Shown here: in pieces, positions 8,732 to 18,155 of the stretch
Layout of the letters: every line of letters starts with the position of its first letter
Position numbering within the stretch: the first letter of the stretch is position 1
From: an uncultured Bacteroidales bacterium
Lineage (GTDB): Bacteria > Bacteroidota > Bacteroidia > Bacteroidales > UBA932
Direction: 5' to 3'
NCBI GenBank assembly: GCA_949289565.1
Contig: CASEOO010000004.1
Span: forward strand, 1 to 51,394
Length of the DNA stretch: 51,394 nt
Position numbers and translations under genes: made by a program
The notes under the pieces: model-generated
The model's database searches: none
Told to the model about the DNA's origin: nothing
The model's input: only the letters and a program-made list of their open reading frames with translations

Positions 8732-9838
8732 TTATTCTCCGGTCTGTCCGGACGGTACTGGCGTGAGGTCTGCGGTCCAGGACTGGTTCTGCCAGGTCAT
8801 CACGCTTATCTGGCCGTCCTTCACGGATACGGACCATTTTATGTTGTAAGAGTGGCCATGCATGAGTTTCATCCCGCTCAGCAGGGTCATGTACTGTGTC
8901 GGCACTCCGTTCACGGCGAGGTTCAGCAGTATGGCTATCGAGTTCTGCAACGCATAAGTCGGAAGCACCCCTATGTCGGCCTTGATGATCCCTCCTTCAC
9001 CGGTGGAAATCTGATTCCCCGGGATAGTCACCATCGCTCTCTTGTCTCCGTATTTCATCTCTAACGTGTCGCTGATATGTTCGGAGCACCAGTTGAACGC
9101 CACGCCTGATTCGGTATTCTGGATTCCGCTTATTTCTATGCCGGCTTCCAGGGGCTCCAGCTCGTACACTCCATCGCCCTTGCTGATTTCGAAAGTAAAC
9201 CTCGCCACCTGGCTGATGATAGGATTCAGGCGTATGTATTGCACACCTGTCTCATTGATTGTTATGTCCATAGGCAGCGGGCAGGTTTCTTCATATCGCC
9301 CGTCCGTAGAGTACAGATACATGCCGTTGTCCACATTCATGGTCAGAGACTGGTTTATAGGGTAAGCAGGGGAAATCATTTTGAACCTGTACGTTCCGGT
9401 CTCCAGATACAGAGGAGCCCCTATTTCGTCTTCCTGAATATAGTACATCCCGTCTTTCCCTACCTCGTAAGGACATGAAATCAGGGAGTTGTATCCTCCG
9501 GCGTTCATCTCCACCCTGTATGCCTGCAGCTCGGGAGTCCCGTATTTTCCTGTTCCCTCGTCCAGTTTCGAGTAATATATCCACAGTGTCTCGCCTTCTT
9601 CCAGAGGCACTATTTTCGCGCCATCGGGCAATTTATGCCAGTTTCCTTCTCCCAGTACATCATCGCCCTCGTATGCCTTTGATGCCGGAATCCGCGAAAG
9701 CCCTTCCCCGTAAACTTCAGGTGCCATGATTTCGACCCTGACCATCCCTTCAGGTGCCTCCGGCAATGCTTCTTTTTCTCCGCATGCCCCTGACAGGGCA
9801 ATGGCTGACGCCAATATCGCTGTTTTCAGATATTTCAT
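8732..9838 (-). CDS. Fimbrillin-A-clan lipoprotein (BF2992-like)
   Basis: A 368-residue lipoprotein with the lipobox LSGAC. The sequence around LQAYRVEMNAGGYNSLI, then the YLETGTYRFKMISPAYPI segment and NPIISQVARFTFEI, resembles BF2992-type fimbrillin-clan proteins; this sub-family assignment is from memory. It overlaps the preceding gene by four bases and ends nine bases before the next start. It is most likely an accessory fimbrial subunit acting outside the cell. Confidence 0.65.
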   Translation of the reverse strand: MKYLKTAILASAIALSGACGEKEALPEAPEGMVRVEIMAPEVYGEGLSRIPASKAYEGDDVLGEGNWHKLPDGAKIVPLEEGETLWIYYSKLDEGTGKYGTPELQAYRVEMNAGGYNSLISCPYEVGKDGMYYIQEDEIGAPLYLETGTYRFKMISPAYPINQSLTMNVDNGMYLYSTDGRYEETCPLPMDITINETGVQYIRLNPIISQVARFTFEISKGDGVYELEPLEAGIEISGIQNTESGVAFNWCSEHISDTLEMKYGDKRAMVTIPGNQISTGEGGIIKADIGVLPTYALQNSIAILLNLAVNGVPTQYMTLLSGMKLMHGHSYNIKWSVSVKDGQISVMTWQNQSWTADLTPVPSGQTGE

Positions 9839-10956
9839 ATTCCGCCTCCTTCGCTGTCATTTGAATCGTCGGGAAGTATCGGGTAAACAGGGATGATGAT
9901 GCTGCCTCCGTTTTCCCAGGCACACTTTTTCCCGGTGATCTCGATTCCCTCCTGCTTGAACCGCAGGGTGAATGTATAGGCCTCTCCGGGATATATCCTG
10001 TCGCTGGATTTCAGATTCCCGTGCATGTCCACGTCATCAGGGTCCTGAGGATCTCTTGGGATATTGAACGGAATCCCGGTTTCGAAAGTCACCTCCTCTG
10101 ACTGGGAGAAACTTACATCGTTCGATCTGGTGACAGTCACCTGGACATGCAGTGAAGAGCCGGGCGCGATATAGAATGAGCCTATATTGTTCGTCATCTG
10201 CGGTGTCAGCTGCCTGGCATCTTCCCCCTCGTCAAGAGTGTATGGAAAATCGTCAGTCCCTGATATTACAGCTTCAGCATCATACCTTCCTTCTGTCCTG
10301 TTCCATATGAATTTCCTCGCTATGTTCGCCTCCGACGGCCTGATACGGACCCTTTTGTAATATATCTCGGTATCTTCCATGCTTTCATCCTGCCTGGCCA
10401 GGAAGGAGATTTTCGAAAGGGCGTGCATGAATTTCATGGGTTCGCCATCCGGCCTGTCGAAAGGAAGTGCGGCAGAGCCTACTACAGTATTTACGGAAGT
10501 AAGCACGTCGGTGACGCATATCCCGCTCTCGTCCAGGGTAAGTTCGAAATAGTTCTTCTCTCCTCCGGAAATTACTTCCGGTGCAAGCCTTGAAGCCGGT
10601 GCATAGCCTGTGGCCATGACCCTCAGGCCTCCGTCAGGGTACAGGGAACCTGTATTGAACGGCGTATTCGGCCGCGAGTAGTCATTTATATTATTGGCAG
10701 GATAGCATACCAGCATCGGTACTGGATAATCTTCGTCCGCTATCACATCTCCGAAGTCCCAGAACAGGAATACAGCTTCATCTATGGCTTGTCCGCTGTT
10801 TTGGGAGCCGGATGACCCTGAACTGCCGTCTTGCGTCTGCGTGTAGAGCATCATGGTCTTTCCGTGCAGCACAGGGGCATCGTACACCTTCTCTTTCGAG
10901 CAGGCGTTGATTGTCAGCGCGATGGCGGCTGCCAGTATGATGCCGGTCAGTTTCAT
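9835..10956 (-). CDS. Fimbrillin family lipoprotein (373 aa)
   Basis: The signal peptide ends at INAC. A serine/glycine-rich stretch (GSSGSSGSQNSG, about residues 45-56) follows, then a fimbrillin-like domain. MKFMHALSKISFLAR, about residues 175-189, is the usual fimbrillin HA.SKI.F segment, and IYPGEAYTFTLRF near the end matches the strand before the C-terminal donor region. It lies eight bases after the second Mfa1-type gene and overlaps the next gene by four. It is likely an accessory or tip subunit. Confidence 0.75.
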   Translation of the reverse strand: MKLTGIILAAAIALTINACSKEKVYDAPVLHGKTMMLYTQTQDGSSGSSGSQNSGQAIDEAVFLFWDFGDVIADEDYPVPMLVCYPANNINDYSRPNTPFNTGSLYPDGGLRVMATGYAPASRLAPEVISGGEKNYFELTLDESGICVTDVLTSVNTVVGSAALPFDRPDGEPMKFMHALSKISFLARQDESMEDTEIYYKRVRIRPSEANIARKFIWNRTEGRYDAEAVISGTDDFPYTLDEGEDARQLTPQMTNNIGSFYIAPGSSLHVQVTVTRSNDVSFSQSEEVTFETGIPFNIPRDPQDPDDVDMHGNLKSSDRIYPGEAYTFTLRFKQEGIEITGKKCAWENGGSIIIPVYPILPDDSNDSEGGGI

Positions 10957-10964
10957 TTGTGTTT

Positions 10965-12761
10965 TCAGTTCTGCGGAACTGTGATGTCTATGTCTTCTCC
11001 TCCCTGGTCTATCCAGTCTATGAGTTCGGAATGTATCCTCATGGCTGCATTGCCCGGATCGGATGCACCTGGAGTGATGATTTTCTTGACATTCACTATG
11101 TAATAATGATTTCGTTTCAGCCCCCAGTATTCCTGGTTCATGTTGCTGATCATGTCATCGGCGGTTTCCCCGTCGATCATGGAGTACCAGTAACCCCATC
11201 CTCCGTCGTGCCTGGCGAAGACTGCTGTCGGGTCATTGCGGGTCTTCCATTCCATGGCCCTGTACGTGTAGTATTCGTGATCATTTATCTCGTACCAGAA
11301 CGTACCGTCTTCGTATGTGACGCCCAGTTCCTCGTTGAGGTCTGACTTCAGAAACCCGGCGGATTCTTCTTCTGTCGATGAAGTGTGCAGGACAAGCGTT
11401 TCATCGTCCTGCCCCTCGTTTTCCAGTATCCAGACAGTTCTCGGTACATATTTCCCTCCGATGACCAGATGTGTGGAGACCAGCCGGTTTGCGGCGGTGA
11501 ATTCATCTTCAGCGGTGAATTTGATATCCTTGTGCACCATATTTTCCGGACAGAAAAGCCCTTCAGTGTAGTGGCTGCCGGAATCTGCTCCAAGTCTTTC
11601 CTCGTCATATTTCGTGGCGGTCCTGCTCCGGCAGTCCATGTAGGTCTCTGTACCGCTTCCGTCTTCTGTTTTCTGCATGGTGAGCATCTCTACCATGTTC
11701 TGCGTGTTGTAGTAGACGAAATTGTCCAGATAGTTTTCCAGATTCTTAGGGCCATAAGTCCAGCTGCCGTCAGCAGTCGAAATCCTTTTTTCCACCATTT
11801 CGCTCATGTTCAGGTTTGGGTCATCCAGATATCCTGCGTCGACAGCGTACGTCTTTTCCTGATATATGGCGAAGGTCTTGAGATTAAGCGTGTTCAGGAT
11901 GTATCTGACATTTTCAAGATGGAGCCATCCGGTATATTTGCTTGTCCCGTCTTCCTGGTCCTTGATATCAGTGATATTCACGAGATCTTTCCCGTCCTGG
12001 CTATTGACGGAACAGGTCATCAGTACTTTCGACACCGCCTTGGTGAGGCTGACAGGGGTTTCCACGCTGATGGTTACGGCATCATCGGCCATGCTCTTTT
12101 CGAACTGGTCTCCCAATTCTGTGATATCGAAGTCTGTCTGCTCTTCCTTTCCTGTCACGGTGCCTGTCATCAGGATATTGCTTCCTGCACCGGTCGTGTG
12201 GTCCACGGTCATGAGCCGTCCGGCTATGCTGTGACCGTCATCGGCATCCCCGAGATCTATCATTGTGCCCTTTTCCGTGAAAGCGCCTATATGCAGCTGG
12301 GTCATGTTGGCCCCTACATAGAAACGTTTGATGCCTTTCCGTCCTCTGAGGTCAAACGTGGCTGGAAAGACATCTTCATCAGCCGAGCCGTCAGTCTGTA
12401 CGGTCTGTGCGAAATCAAAGACCTCGCTTCCGTCCGGCCTGACATCCATCATGATGAGGGTAAGGGAATGTATCATATGCTCTTCCGCCGTGAATCCCAG
12501 ATCGTATTCGCCCTCGCCCTTGTCTATGATGCTCCTGGTCTTCGCTCCTGGCGCGTCGGCGGATGTCGTGGCGTATGACGTCAGGTAAGCCGCCGCAGGA
12601 TTCCTGACTTTCAGCCGGACGGTCACGTCTGTGTATTCAGGATTTTGCGGAGCACGCTCAGGCGCAGGGGCAGGTTCTTTTTCAGCGCATCCATATCCTG
12701 CAGATGCCAGGGCCGTCAGTCCCAGCATCCACTTGCATATATGAGTTATTGCGCTTGCCAT
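10965..12761 (-). CDS. Mfa1-type fimbrial subunit (second pilin of operon)
   Basis: A 598-residue exported protein whose signal peptide ends near GYGCAEK (lipobox-like). The middle and C-terminal parts resemble the Mfa1 family: RLVSTHLVIGGKYVPRTVW (a conserved strand region), then GLKRNHYYIVNVKKI and a terminal strand SELIDWIDQGGEDIDITV. It follows the anchor gene after a 104-base gap that carries two hairpins, unlike the tightly packed downstream genes. With the gene at 13912-15786 it makes a pair of Mfa1-like pilins in a single operon. Whether it is a shaft or an accessory subunit is uncertain. Confidence 0.75.
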   Translation of the reverse strand: MASAITHICKWMLGLTALASAGYGCAEKEPAPAPERAPQNPEYTDVTVRLKVRNPAAAYLTSYATTSADAPGAKTRSIIDKGEGEYDLGFTAEEHMIHSLTLIMMDVRPDGSEVFDFAQTVQTDGSADEDVFPATFDLRGRKGIKRFYVGANMTQLHIGAFTEKGTMIDLGDADDGHSIAGRLMTVDHTTGAGSNILMTGTVTGKEEQTDFDITELGDQFEKSMADDAVTISVETPVSLTKAVSKVLMTCSVNSQDGKDLVNITDIKDQEDGTSKYTGWLHLENVRYILNTLNLKTFAIYQEKTYAVDAGYLDDPNLNMSEMVEKRISTADGSWTYGPKNLENYLDNFVYYNTQNMVEMLTMQKTEDGSGTETYMDCRSRTATKYDEERLGADSGSHYTEGLFCPENMVHKDIKFTAEDEFTAANRLVSTHLVIGGKYVPRTVWILENEGQDDETLVLHTSSTEEESAGFLKSDLNEELGVTYEDGTFWYEINDHEYYTYRAMEWKTRNDPTAVFARHDGGWGYWYSMIDGETADDMISNMNQEYWGLKRNHYYIVNVKKIITPGASDPGNAAMRIHSELIDWIDQGGEDIDITVPQN

Positions 12762-12777
12762 CCGTTTTTGCAGTTAC

Positions 12778-12829
12778 GATTTCTTCGAAATCTCCTTCCT
12801 TTTACGAGTCACCAGAGGTAGTTCTCTGG
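12778..12829 (-). other. Two leader hairpins before the second Mfa1-type pilin
   Basis: In the 104-base gap before 12761 the sequence can form CCAGAG/CTCTGG (12812-12817 with 12824-12829) and GATTTC/GAAATC (12778-12783 with 12787-12792). They may stabilise or punctuate the transcript between subunits. No T-run follows either on the minus strand. Confidence 0.45.
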
Positions 12830-12865
12830 AATTCATTTCTTTCATTTCATCGAACTCACGTTATG

Positions 12866-13900
12866 TTAAAGTTCCACATCTGTCATCGATATGACCCACC
12901 CGTTCACTATGATACGGTTCTGGAACCAGAGCCCGTTGTTGAAGAAGAAGGTCAGGGCATATTCATCCTGCCTGTCCAGATATTCCTGGTCGCTCCATTC
13001 CGCCCTGTGCTCCTCTATCTCGGAGAGGGAGAGATACCATGTCAGGTTTATGTCCATCAATTCCCGCCCGCTGGCGACGTCCCTGATTTTCAGTCGCGGT
13101 TCAAAATCGTACATCAGCCTTGAAGTGCTGAGCTCGGCTATCACGGCGCTGCTGATTTCAGCCCTGGTGTTTTGGAAGCTGCGGCTTCCGTCATCCGGGC
13201 TGGCGCCGGTCACACTGCTGTTTGAAGCACTGCTCCCTTCCTGGAAATAAGGCATGTATACGATACGGTTTTCTCCGAGAGGGGAGGCGTCGCAGGCCAG
13301 TATTCCGCATTTGTCCTCGATGCTGATTTCATAGTCTTCAGGGTCTATAGCCGCTCCTCCCTGCAGAGGCATCAGTATGACCCTGATGGTATGGGTGCAT
13401 TTCATCATGCTGATGGTGACAGTCTGGAGCAGTCCGTCCAAATTGGCCTCGTAAGTGCCGATGAGCAGGCTGTTCAGCTTTTTGTCCATGACATCCGAGC
13501 CGGATGCAGGCGCCTGAAACGTGAGCTTGCTTTTCGGATCTCCTGTGGCCATTTCAGGTATCAGGAAGTCTGCTTTTTCATCGTCAGAGCTTCCTGCGAC
13601 AGCCGTCAGGGTGTATTCCCCTGCATCTATCAGCGGAATGCGTATCTGAAAATCTTCATTCCCGCGCACACCTTCATGCCTCTCCTGCATCACCAGCCTG
13701 TCATGGCTGTCGAAGACATAGAGGTTTACCCAGTCCGCCTCCTGGCTGAAAGCTTCGGCTTCGTACATGTTGTACGTGTAGCTGAAGCGGATATTCAGTC
13801 CGCACTGGCTCAGGTCATCCCTGATGCAGGATGACAGGGCCAATGCCGCCAGGAGCAGGACCAGGCTTTGGATATATAGTGTGTATAGTGTGCGTTTCAT
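12866..13900 (-). CDS. FimB/Mfa2 family fimbrial anchor lipoprotein
   Basis: I chose the ATG at 13900 (MKRTLYTLY), where the signal peptide begins, 11 bases after the upstream stop; 344 residues. The lipobox is ALSSC, then IRDDLSQCGLNIRFSYTYN, the signature opening of FimB/Mfa2 proteins. DWVNLYVFDSHDRLV and IPLIDAGEYTLTAVAG follow. Mfa2 terminates and anchors Mfa1 fimbriae in the outer membrane of Porphyromonas gingivalis. The same role is inferred here from position directly after a Mfa1-type pilin. Confidence 0.88.
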   Translation of the reverse strand: MKRTLYTLYIQSLVLLLAALALSSCIRDDLSQCGLNIRFSYTYNMYEAEAFSQEADWVNLYVFDSHDRLVMQERHEGVRGNEDFQIRIPLIDAGEYTLTAVAGSSDDEKADFLIPEMATGDPKSKLTFQAPASGSDVMDKKLNSLLIGTYEANLDGLLQTVTISMMKCTHTIRVILMPLQGGAAIDPEDYEISIEDKCGILACDASPLGENRIVYMPYFQEGSSASNSSVTGASPDDGSRSFQNTRAEISSAVIAELSTSRLMYDFEPRLKIRDVASGRELMDINLTWYLSLSEIEEHRAEWSDQEYLDRQDEYALTFFFNNGLWFQNRIIVNGWVISMTDVEL

Positions 13901-13911
13901 CCGGGTGACTT

Positions 13912-15786
13912 CTATTTCAGGATGATGTCTGTCTGGCTTACTACCCATGGATTGGCCTGGACTTCCACCTGCATGTAGAGGCTGGTGTCATCCACAGGAT
14001 TGTCTTCTATCACGTCAGGATTCCATCCTCCCGGGATATCAGTGCCTATCGCTCCGAGAGCGGTGATGTTCAGCTTGTAGACTGTATTTCTCATCACAGA
14101 GTAGTACTGTTCCGGCTGGGCTGATGTCTCGTCGCTCTGGACCTGTCTGTAGTTTTCATCCTTGATGAAGTAGAGATAGTACATCAGTCCGTCAGTGTAG
14201 ACCCTGATATTGTATTTTATCCTCCAGTCTGAGATGGCTTCCTGTCTGTTGGCAGGGTTTTCAATTGCTCTGGCGGCGCGGAGTTCTGTCATGGCCTGTG
14301 CCAGATTGGCGGCATCCTGGCTGTCGACAGTGATGCCGGTGAGTTTTTCCAGAGTTTCCCAGTTGTTTTGCGGGGCATTTGTGGTAGCCGGGTCGAAGAC
14401 TGCAGGAAAATCTTTCTGTATATCCTCGAGCTTGCCATAGTATTTATCCCCGTATGAATAGAAGCAGTTTTTCCCTGCGGCTTCATCACTCAGCCCGTCT
14501 GCCAGGGTGGCCTGCCACTGGTAGACCAGTCCGGTGGTGTTCCCTATGAGGGCTTCTTTGTAGTATTGAGGATTCGCGGATGTGGCGCTGGCATCGTAAG
14601 TAGGGTTGTTCTCCATGCAGTATATCGGGCCTGTCGGATTTGCCGGGTCATAGTATGCCGGACTTCCGTCAAGGTCGTATCTGTCCACGACTGCTGTGTA
14701 TTCAGGAGAGTAATTGCCGCTTACGGCCTCAGGGGTGAGAGTCCTGAAATCAGACAGGGTGTTGTAATAGTCGTCTTCAACTGTCCCTGTTTCCGATGTT
14801 GCAGTCATGGCCGGGGTGATCAGGGTGTTGGTATACGGGTAAACAGTTCCGCCGGTCTGGTTCTGCCCGTCCGAAGTGTTTGTCCAGTGCTGCTGGAGAT
14901 ATACCTTTTCTGCTCCGTTCAGCAGCTTGAAGCCTTTGAGTGTCACATCTGTGATGCCATCATCATATTGCTCAGTAGTTCCATTGTTGTCGGAGTCGTG
15001 CCTGATGGCGTTTGCTATATTATTTTCGTCAATCGTCGTTGATTTGGCTTCAGAGGTGATTTTCACAGCCAGACGGTCGAGTTTGATGAGGTCGCAGGTG
15101 GCGGGATTTTCATAGACATTTTCCGGCTTGATGGTGATGAATGTCCCGCACTTGTCTGCAGGAGTGGCTTCACCTCCGGTCCCGTTTCCGTTGCATTCGT
15201 TGAACATCAGGAACTTGCCTGCGGCTGCATAATCTGTCTGCATCAGTTTCTGGGAGATAGCGTCAGTATATACTCCACCATCGCCTATGTAGGCTTCGGA
15301 GAGTAATGTGTTTTCCTGAACTGTAGCAGGGTAGTAGCTCTCGCTTAAAGCGCCCTTGTCGTTGGCGATGACGTAGATTTCATACAGAGTGCCGTTTTCG
15401 CCCACTGTGACATTGTCATCGAGCTTCATCTGCGGAGTCTGGTAGCCGGGAGTCTGGTTTCCGACAGTGATTTCAGACAGGTCTGTGCCGCTCAGGTAGA
15501 ATCTCTGCACTACCTTATGGTCATCGCTGCTGCAGAGAAGGACAGTGAGCGACGTGATGCCGTTTTCCGCATCCGTTCCATTTTCCACATTGTCCCCTCC
15601 TGCGGTAGTCTTGGTCGCGAATCCTGCAGTAGGCCCAACAACCTGAAGCTGGATGTATGCACCCTCTCCAGGGGTTTCCTCCTGCTGATTCCCTGCAGTC
15701 TGATTCAGTTCTTCTTCTTTGTTGCAGGCTGTCAGTGCCGCTGCTATGAGGCCAGTTGCCAGCCAAAATTTTGAATTCATTTTCAT
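13912..15786 (-). CDS. Mfa1 family major fimbrial subunit
   Basis: The start at 15786 (MKMNSKFW) is chosen because the signal peptide begins there; 624 residues. The lipobox LTAC precedes NKEEELNQ. The C-terminal block reads MRNTVYKLNITALGAIGTDIP and ends MQVEVQANPWVVSQTDIIL, diagnostic of Mfa1-type shaft pilins with their C-terminal strand. Precursors of this family are lipidated, cleaved by a gingipain-like protease and polymerised by donor-strand exchange. Gene order, with Mfa2-like next, supports it as the main shaft subunit. The upstream gap of about 79 bases is AT-rich with no Shine-Dalgarno sequence, as usual in this phylum. Confidence 0.88.
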   Translation of the reverse strand: MKMNSKFWLATGLIAAALTACNKEEELNQTAGNQQEETPGEGAYIQLQVVGPTAGFATKTTAGGDNVENGTDAENGITSLTVLLCSSDDHKVVQRFYLSGTDLSEITVGNQTPGYQTPQMKLDDNVTVGENGTLYEIYVIANDKGALSESYYPATVQENTLLSEAYIGDGGVYTDAISQKLMQTDYAAAGKFLMFNECNGNGTGGEATPADKCGTFITIKPENVYENPATCDLIKLDRLAVKITSEAKSTTIDENNIANAIRHDSDNNGTTEQYDDGITDVTLKGFKLLNGAEKVYLQQHWTNTSDGQNQTGGTVYPYTNTLITPAMTATSETGTVEDDYYNTLSDFRTLTPEAVSGNYSPEYTAVVDRYDLDGSPAYYDPANPTGPIYCMENNPTYDASATSANPQYYKEALIGNTTGLVYQWQATLADGLSDEAAGKNCFYSYGDKYYGKLEDIQKDFPAVFDPATTNAPQNNWETLEKLTGITVDSQDAANLAQAMTELRAARAIENPANRQEAISDWRIKYNIRVYTDGLMYYLYFIKDENYRQVQSDETSAQPEQYYSVMRNTVYKLNITALGAIGTDIPGGWNPDVIEDNPVDDTSLYMQVEVQANPWVVSQTDIILK

Positions 15787-15865
15787 GGTCTTTATTTTAT
15801 TGTTTAATTTTTCCACGTTCATGCGTGTCCGCCAGTGTCTGTTATACGGGCCTGTATCCATGGTA

Positions 15866-17512
15866 TTATAACTGGTCCATGACTCCGAGGAGCTGTCCCA
15901 GGTTGTACATCGCATTCTCGCATCCTGCTTCGGCAGCCGTATTCAGAACCTTTTCAGCCTTTTCATATTCTCCGCAGGATGCCGCCGCCACTCCGTAAAT
16001 GTTCAGCAGTTCAGCATTCTTCCCGCTTATTCCGTCGCTGTCCTGCATTTCATCCGTATTGGCCGGCACGGACAGGGCGGCCGCCTTTCCGGAAAGAATA
16101 TTCATGGCGGCATCGGCATTGCCCTCGGCGAGGGCATCCAAAGCGCGGTCTCCGAGTACGGCAGGCGAATCAGGATAGAATCTCGCCGCCGCTGACATTG
16201 CGTCAGCATACTCTTCAGAGTCTGGTGAATATGAACCGGCTACCCGGTATATTTCGTTCAGGTTCAGGTCCTGAGGCCTGTCATATATCATTTTCCTGGC
16301 TTCCTCCAGGTCGAAATTCTTCACCATATATTCGACCCGGTATGTGCAGTGCCGGAGATACGGATAGATGTTGCGGATCAGCCACCTGTATTCGTCCTGG
16401 CTGAGCAGGCTTCTCATCCGTGTCTCGCATTCGTTCCTGTCGGCTGTAAATGTATCTATGATGCCTGCGATTTCATCGCGTTTCGGGAAATCCGTTTCCT
16501 GCAGCTGCGCCTTGAGGCCTTCCCAGTCTTCCCCGCCCCATTCCACGGTCACCATCTCCCGGCTTATGCCTTCATTTCCGGCTATATAGTCCGCGAATGA
16601 CTCTGCTCTGCGGCGTGAGAGATTCATATTGTATTCGTATGGACCTTCAGGCGAGGCGAAACCGGCCACGTATATGCCTGTGATGGCGATATAGTCCTTT
16701 TCGTTCACTATGGCTATCGAATTCGCGACAGTGTCGAGCACGGCTCTGTTTCCTTTCCAGTCCGGATCGATGTCGTACCTGTCCCACCTGAACTGCAGCC
16801 TGGCGACACGGCTTTCCTCCCTTCGCTTGACAGGCTCGGGGTCGGGTTCTATCGCGGATGTCCTCCATGACGGTATGAAACGCGGAAGAACCGGGCTGTC
16901 AAGCAGTTTTTCAGACATCCCCTCTCCGCAGTCAGCGCATCCGGACACCTTTTCCCTGATCAATATCTTGCCGTCAAGCATCCAGGAACTGTATGGCAAA
17001 TATGATATGTAGGCATATTCCTGTGCGCTGCCGTTTTTTCTCATGATGACAGCCTGTGCAGAATCCCTCGCCGGGTCAATGCCGTCAATTCTGTCTCTGC
17101 GGAGGAATACCTTGTGCCTGGTTTTTCCGTCGACTATGACGGTTTCGAATTCCATTTCCTTCTGCCCGTCTTCCGATATGATGACAGGAGTCAGCGAAAC
17201 CGTGTGCTGGGTGCGGATCTTGGTACTGTCAAGGCTTATGAGCATGCTCAGGCAGACATCGCTTCCGTTCTTGCCCAGCTCCCTCTGTCCGAAATCCATT
17301 CCATCCAGATAGCTGACGTTTTTCCCCGCCTTCCCCTCAGAATCCTGTACTGTCTGGCCTCCGGCCAATGCCATCCCCTCTGTCGTTCCTTCGGCCTGCG
17401 CTATACTATGCCCGGCGCTCCTGTCTTCCGTCCGTCCGGGGACGGCCAATGCCGGTACAGCCAGGACTGCCAGAACCGATATTTCTCTGAGCCATTTCAT
17501 ATGAATCTTCAT
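15866..17512 (-). CDS. DUF3868 / OmpA-like fimbrial-locus protein
   Basis: 548 residues with an N-terminal signal peptide. Residues about 70-180 form the DUF3868-type domain. Residues about 235-330 contain an OmpA-like segment: YIAITGIYVAGFASPEGPYE and NLSRRRAESFADYI. The C-terminal 130 residues are alanine-rich helices with TPR character (NAELLNIYGVAAASCGEYEKA, ENAMYNLGQLLG). It follows the DUF3575 gene by 28 bases. The DUF3575-DUF3868 pair heads both fimbrial loci here, suggesting a role in the outer-membrane and peptidoglycan base of the fimbria. A CADCGEG motif may bind metal or form a disulfide. The exact function is unknown. Confidence 0.8.
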   Translation of the reverse strand: MKIHMKWLREISVLAVLAVPALAVPGRTEDRSAGHSIAQAEGTTEGMALAGGQTVQDSEGKAGKNVSYLDGMDFGQRELGKNGSDVCLSMLISLDSTKIRTQHTVSLTPVIISEDGQKEMEFETVIVDGKTRHKVFLRRDRIDGIDPARDSAQAVIMRKNGSAQEYAYISYLPYSSWMLDGKILIREKVSGCADCGEGMSEKLLDSPVLPRFIPSWRTSAIEPDPEPVKRREESRVARLQFRWDRYDIDPDWKGNRAVLDTVANSIAIVNEKDYIAITGIYVAGFASPEGPYEYNMNLSRRRAESFADYIAGNEGISREMVTVEWGGEDWEGLKAQLQETDFPKRDEIAGIIDTFTADRNECETRMRSLLSQDEYRWLIRNIYPYLRHCTYRVEYMVKNFDLEEARKMIYDRPQDLNLNEIYRVAGSYSPDSEEYADAMSAAARFYPDSPAVLGDRALDALAEGNADAAMNILSGKAAALSVPANTDEMQDSDGISGKNAELLNIYGVAAASCGEYEKAEKVLNTAAEAGCENAMYNLGQLLGVMDQL

Positions 17513-17540
17513 ATATATGTTCCCTGAAATATTCCTGCCT

Positions 17541-18134
17541 TTACCTTATAATATATATGATGGAAACCGATGCTTTGGTCGGCCCGAAATAGTCATGATG
17601 TCCGGGACCTATGCGCGGACCGCACACAGGAGCCTTGTATGCAGTATAGTCGGCGCCCACGTATCCTATGCCTGCGCTGAGTTCCAGATTCCATCTGGTC
17701 CCTATCAGCCATTGATAGCCGTAGCTGATGCCTGCTCCGTAATACCATCCCTCATGTCTGGAGTCGCGGCAGTCTCCGAACAGTCCGAACGGAGTGCGGA
17801 CATTCCCGACGTTGAACTCGCCTCCATGCACATGCAGCCCGAAGAAATGCCCGTTGAATTTTTCACAAAGCCAGTAGCGAGCCTCCGGCTGGATGAGGAA
17901 GTGCTTCCATTTCCTGTTGTCCTTGAAATTCCAGCCGTTCCAGTTCCCGGATATGTCCAGTGTCCATTCGGGTGCAAGAGCAAATTCGACCCCCATGTTG
18001 ATGGTGGCCGAAGCGTCGTAAAGGATATTGGTCTTTATGCCGATCTGCTGGGCTGACATACTTTTCGTGCAGAAAAGAGAAACACACACAGTCACGGCGG
18101 CGACAATTATCTTGTTTTTTCTTCTGTCAAGCAT
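17541..18134 (-). CDS. DUF3575 outer-membrane barrel protein
   Basis: About 197 residues with a signal peptide cleaved after SMSAQ. It contains alternating beta-strand patterns (IGIKTNILYDASATINMGVE, WTLDISGNWN, QPEARYWLCEKFNGHFFGLH, GAGISYGYQWLI) and ends in a short hydrophobic strand, ASVSIIYIIR, as expected for a small outer-membrane beta-barrel of the DUF3575 family. I use the ATG at 18134; an in-frame GTG at 18155 would add seven residues. It is the first gene of the fimbrial operon and is closely similar in motif order to the DUF3575 protein at 39351. Probable role: fimbria-associated barrel. Confidence 0.82.
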   Translation of the reverse strand: MLDRRKNKIIVAAVTVCVSLFCTKSMSAQQIGIKTNILYDASATINMGVEFALAPEWTLDISGNWNGWNFKDNRKWKHFLIQPEARYWLCEKFNGHFFGLHVHGGEFNVGNVRTPFGLFGDCRDSRHEGWYYGAGISYGYQWLIGTRWNLELSAGIGYVGADYTAYKAPVCGPRIGPGHHDYFGPTKASVSIIYIIR

Positions 18135-18155
18135 CCGATGCTTATTTTTTTCCAC

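Noticed and set aside
11385..12578. 397-codon plus-strand frame
   Set aside because: It is antisense to the second Mfa1-type pilin and has no start context, signal peptide or family motif.
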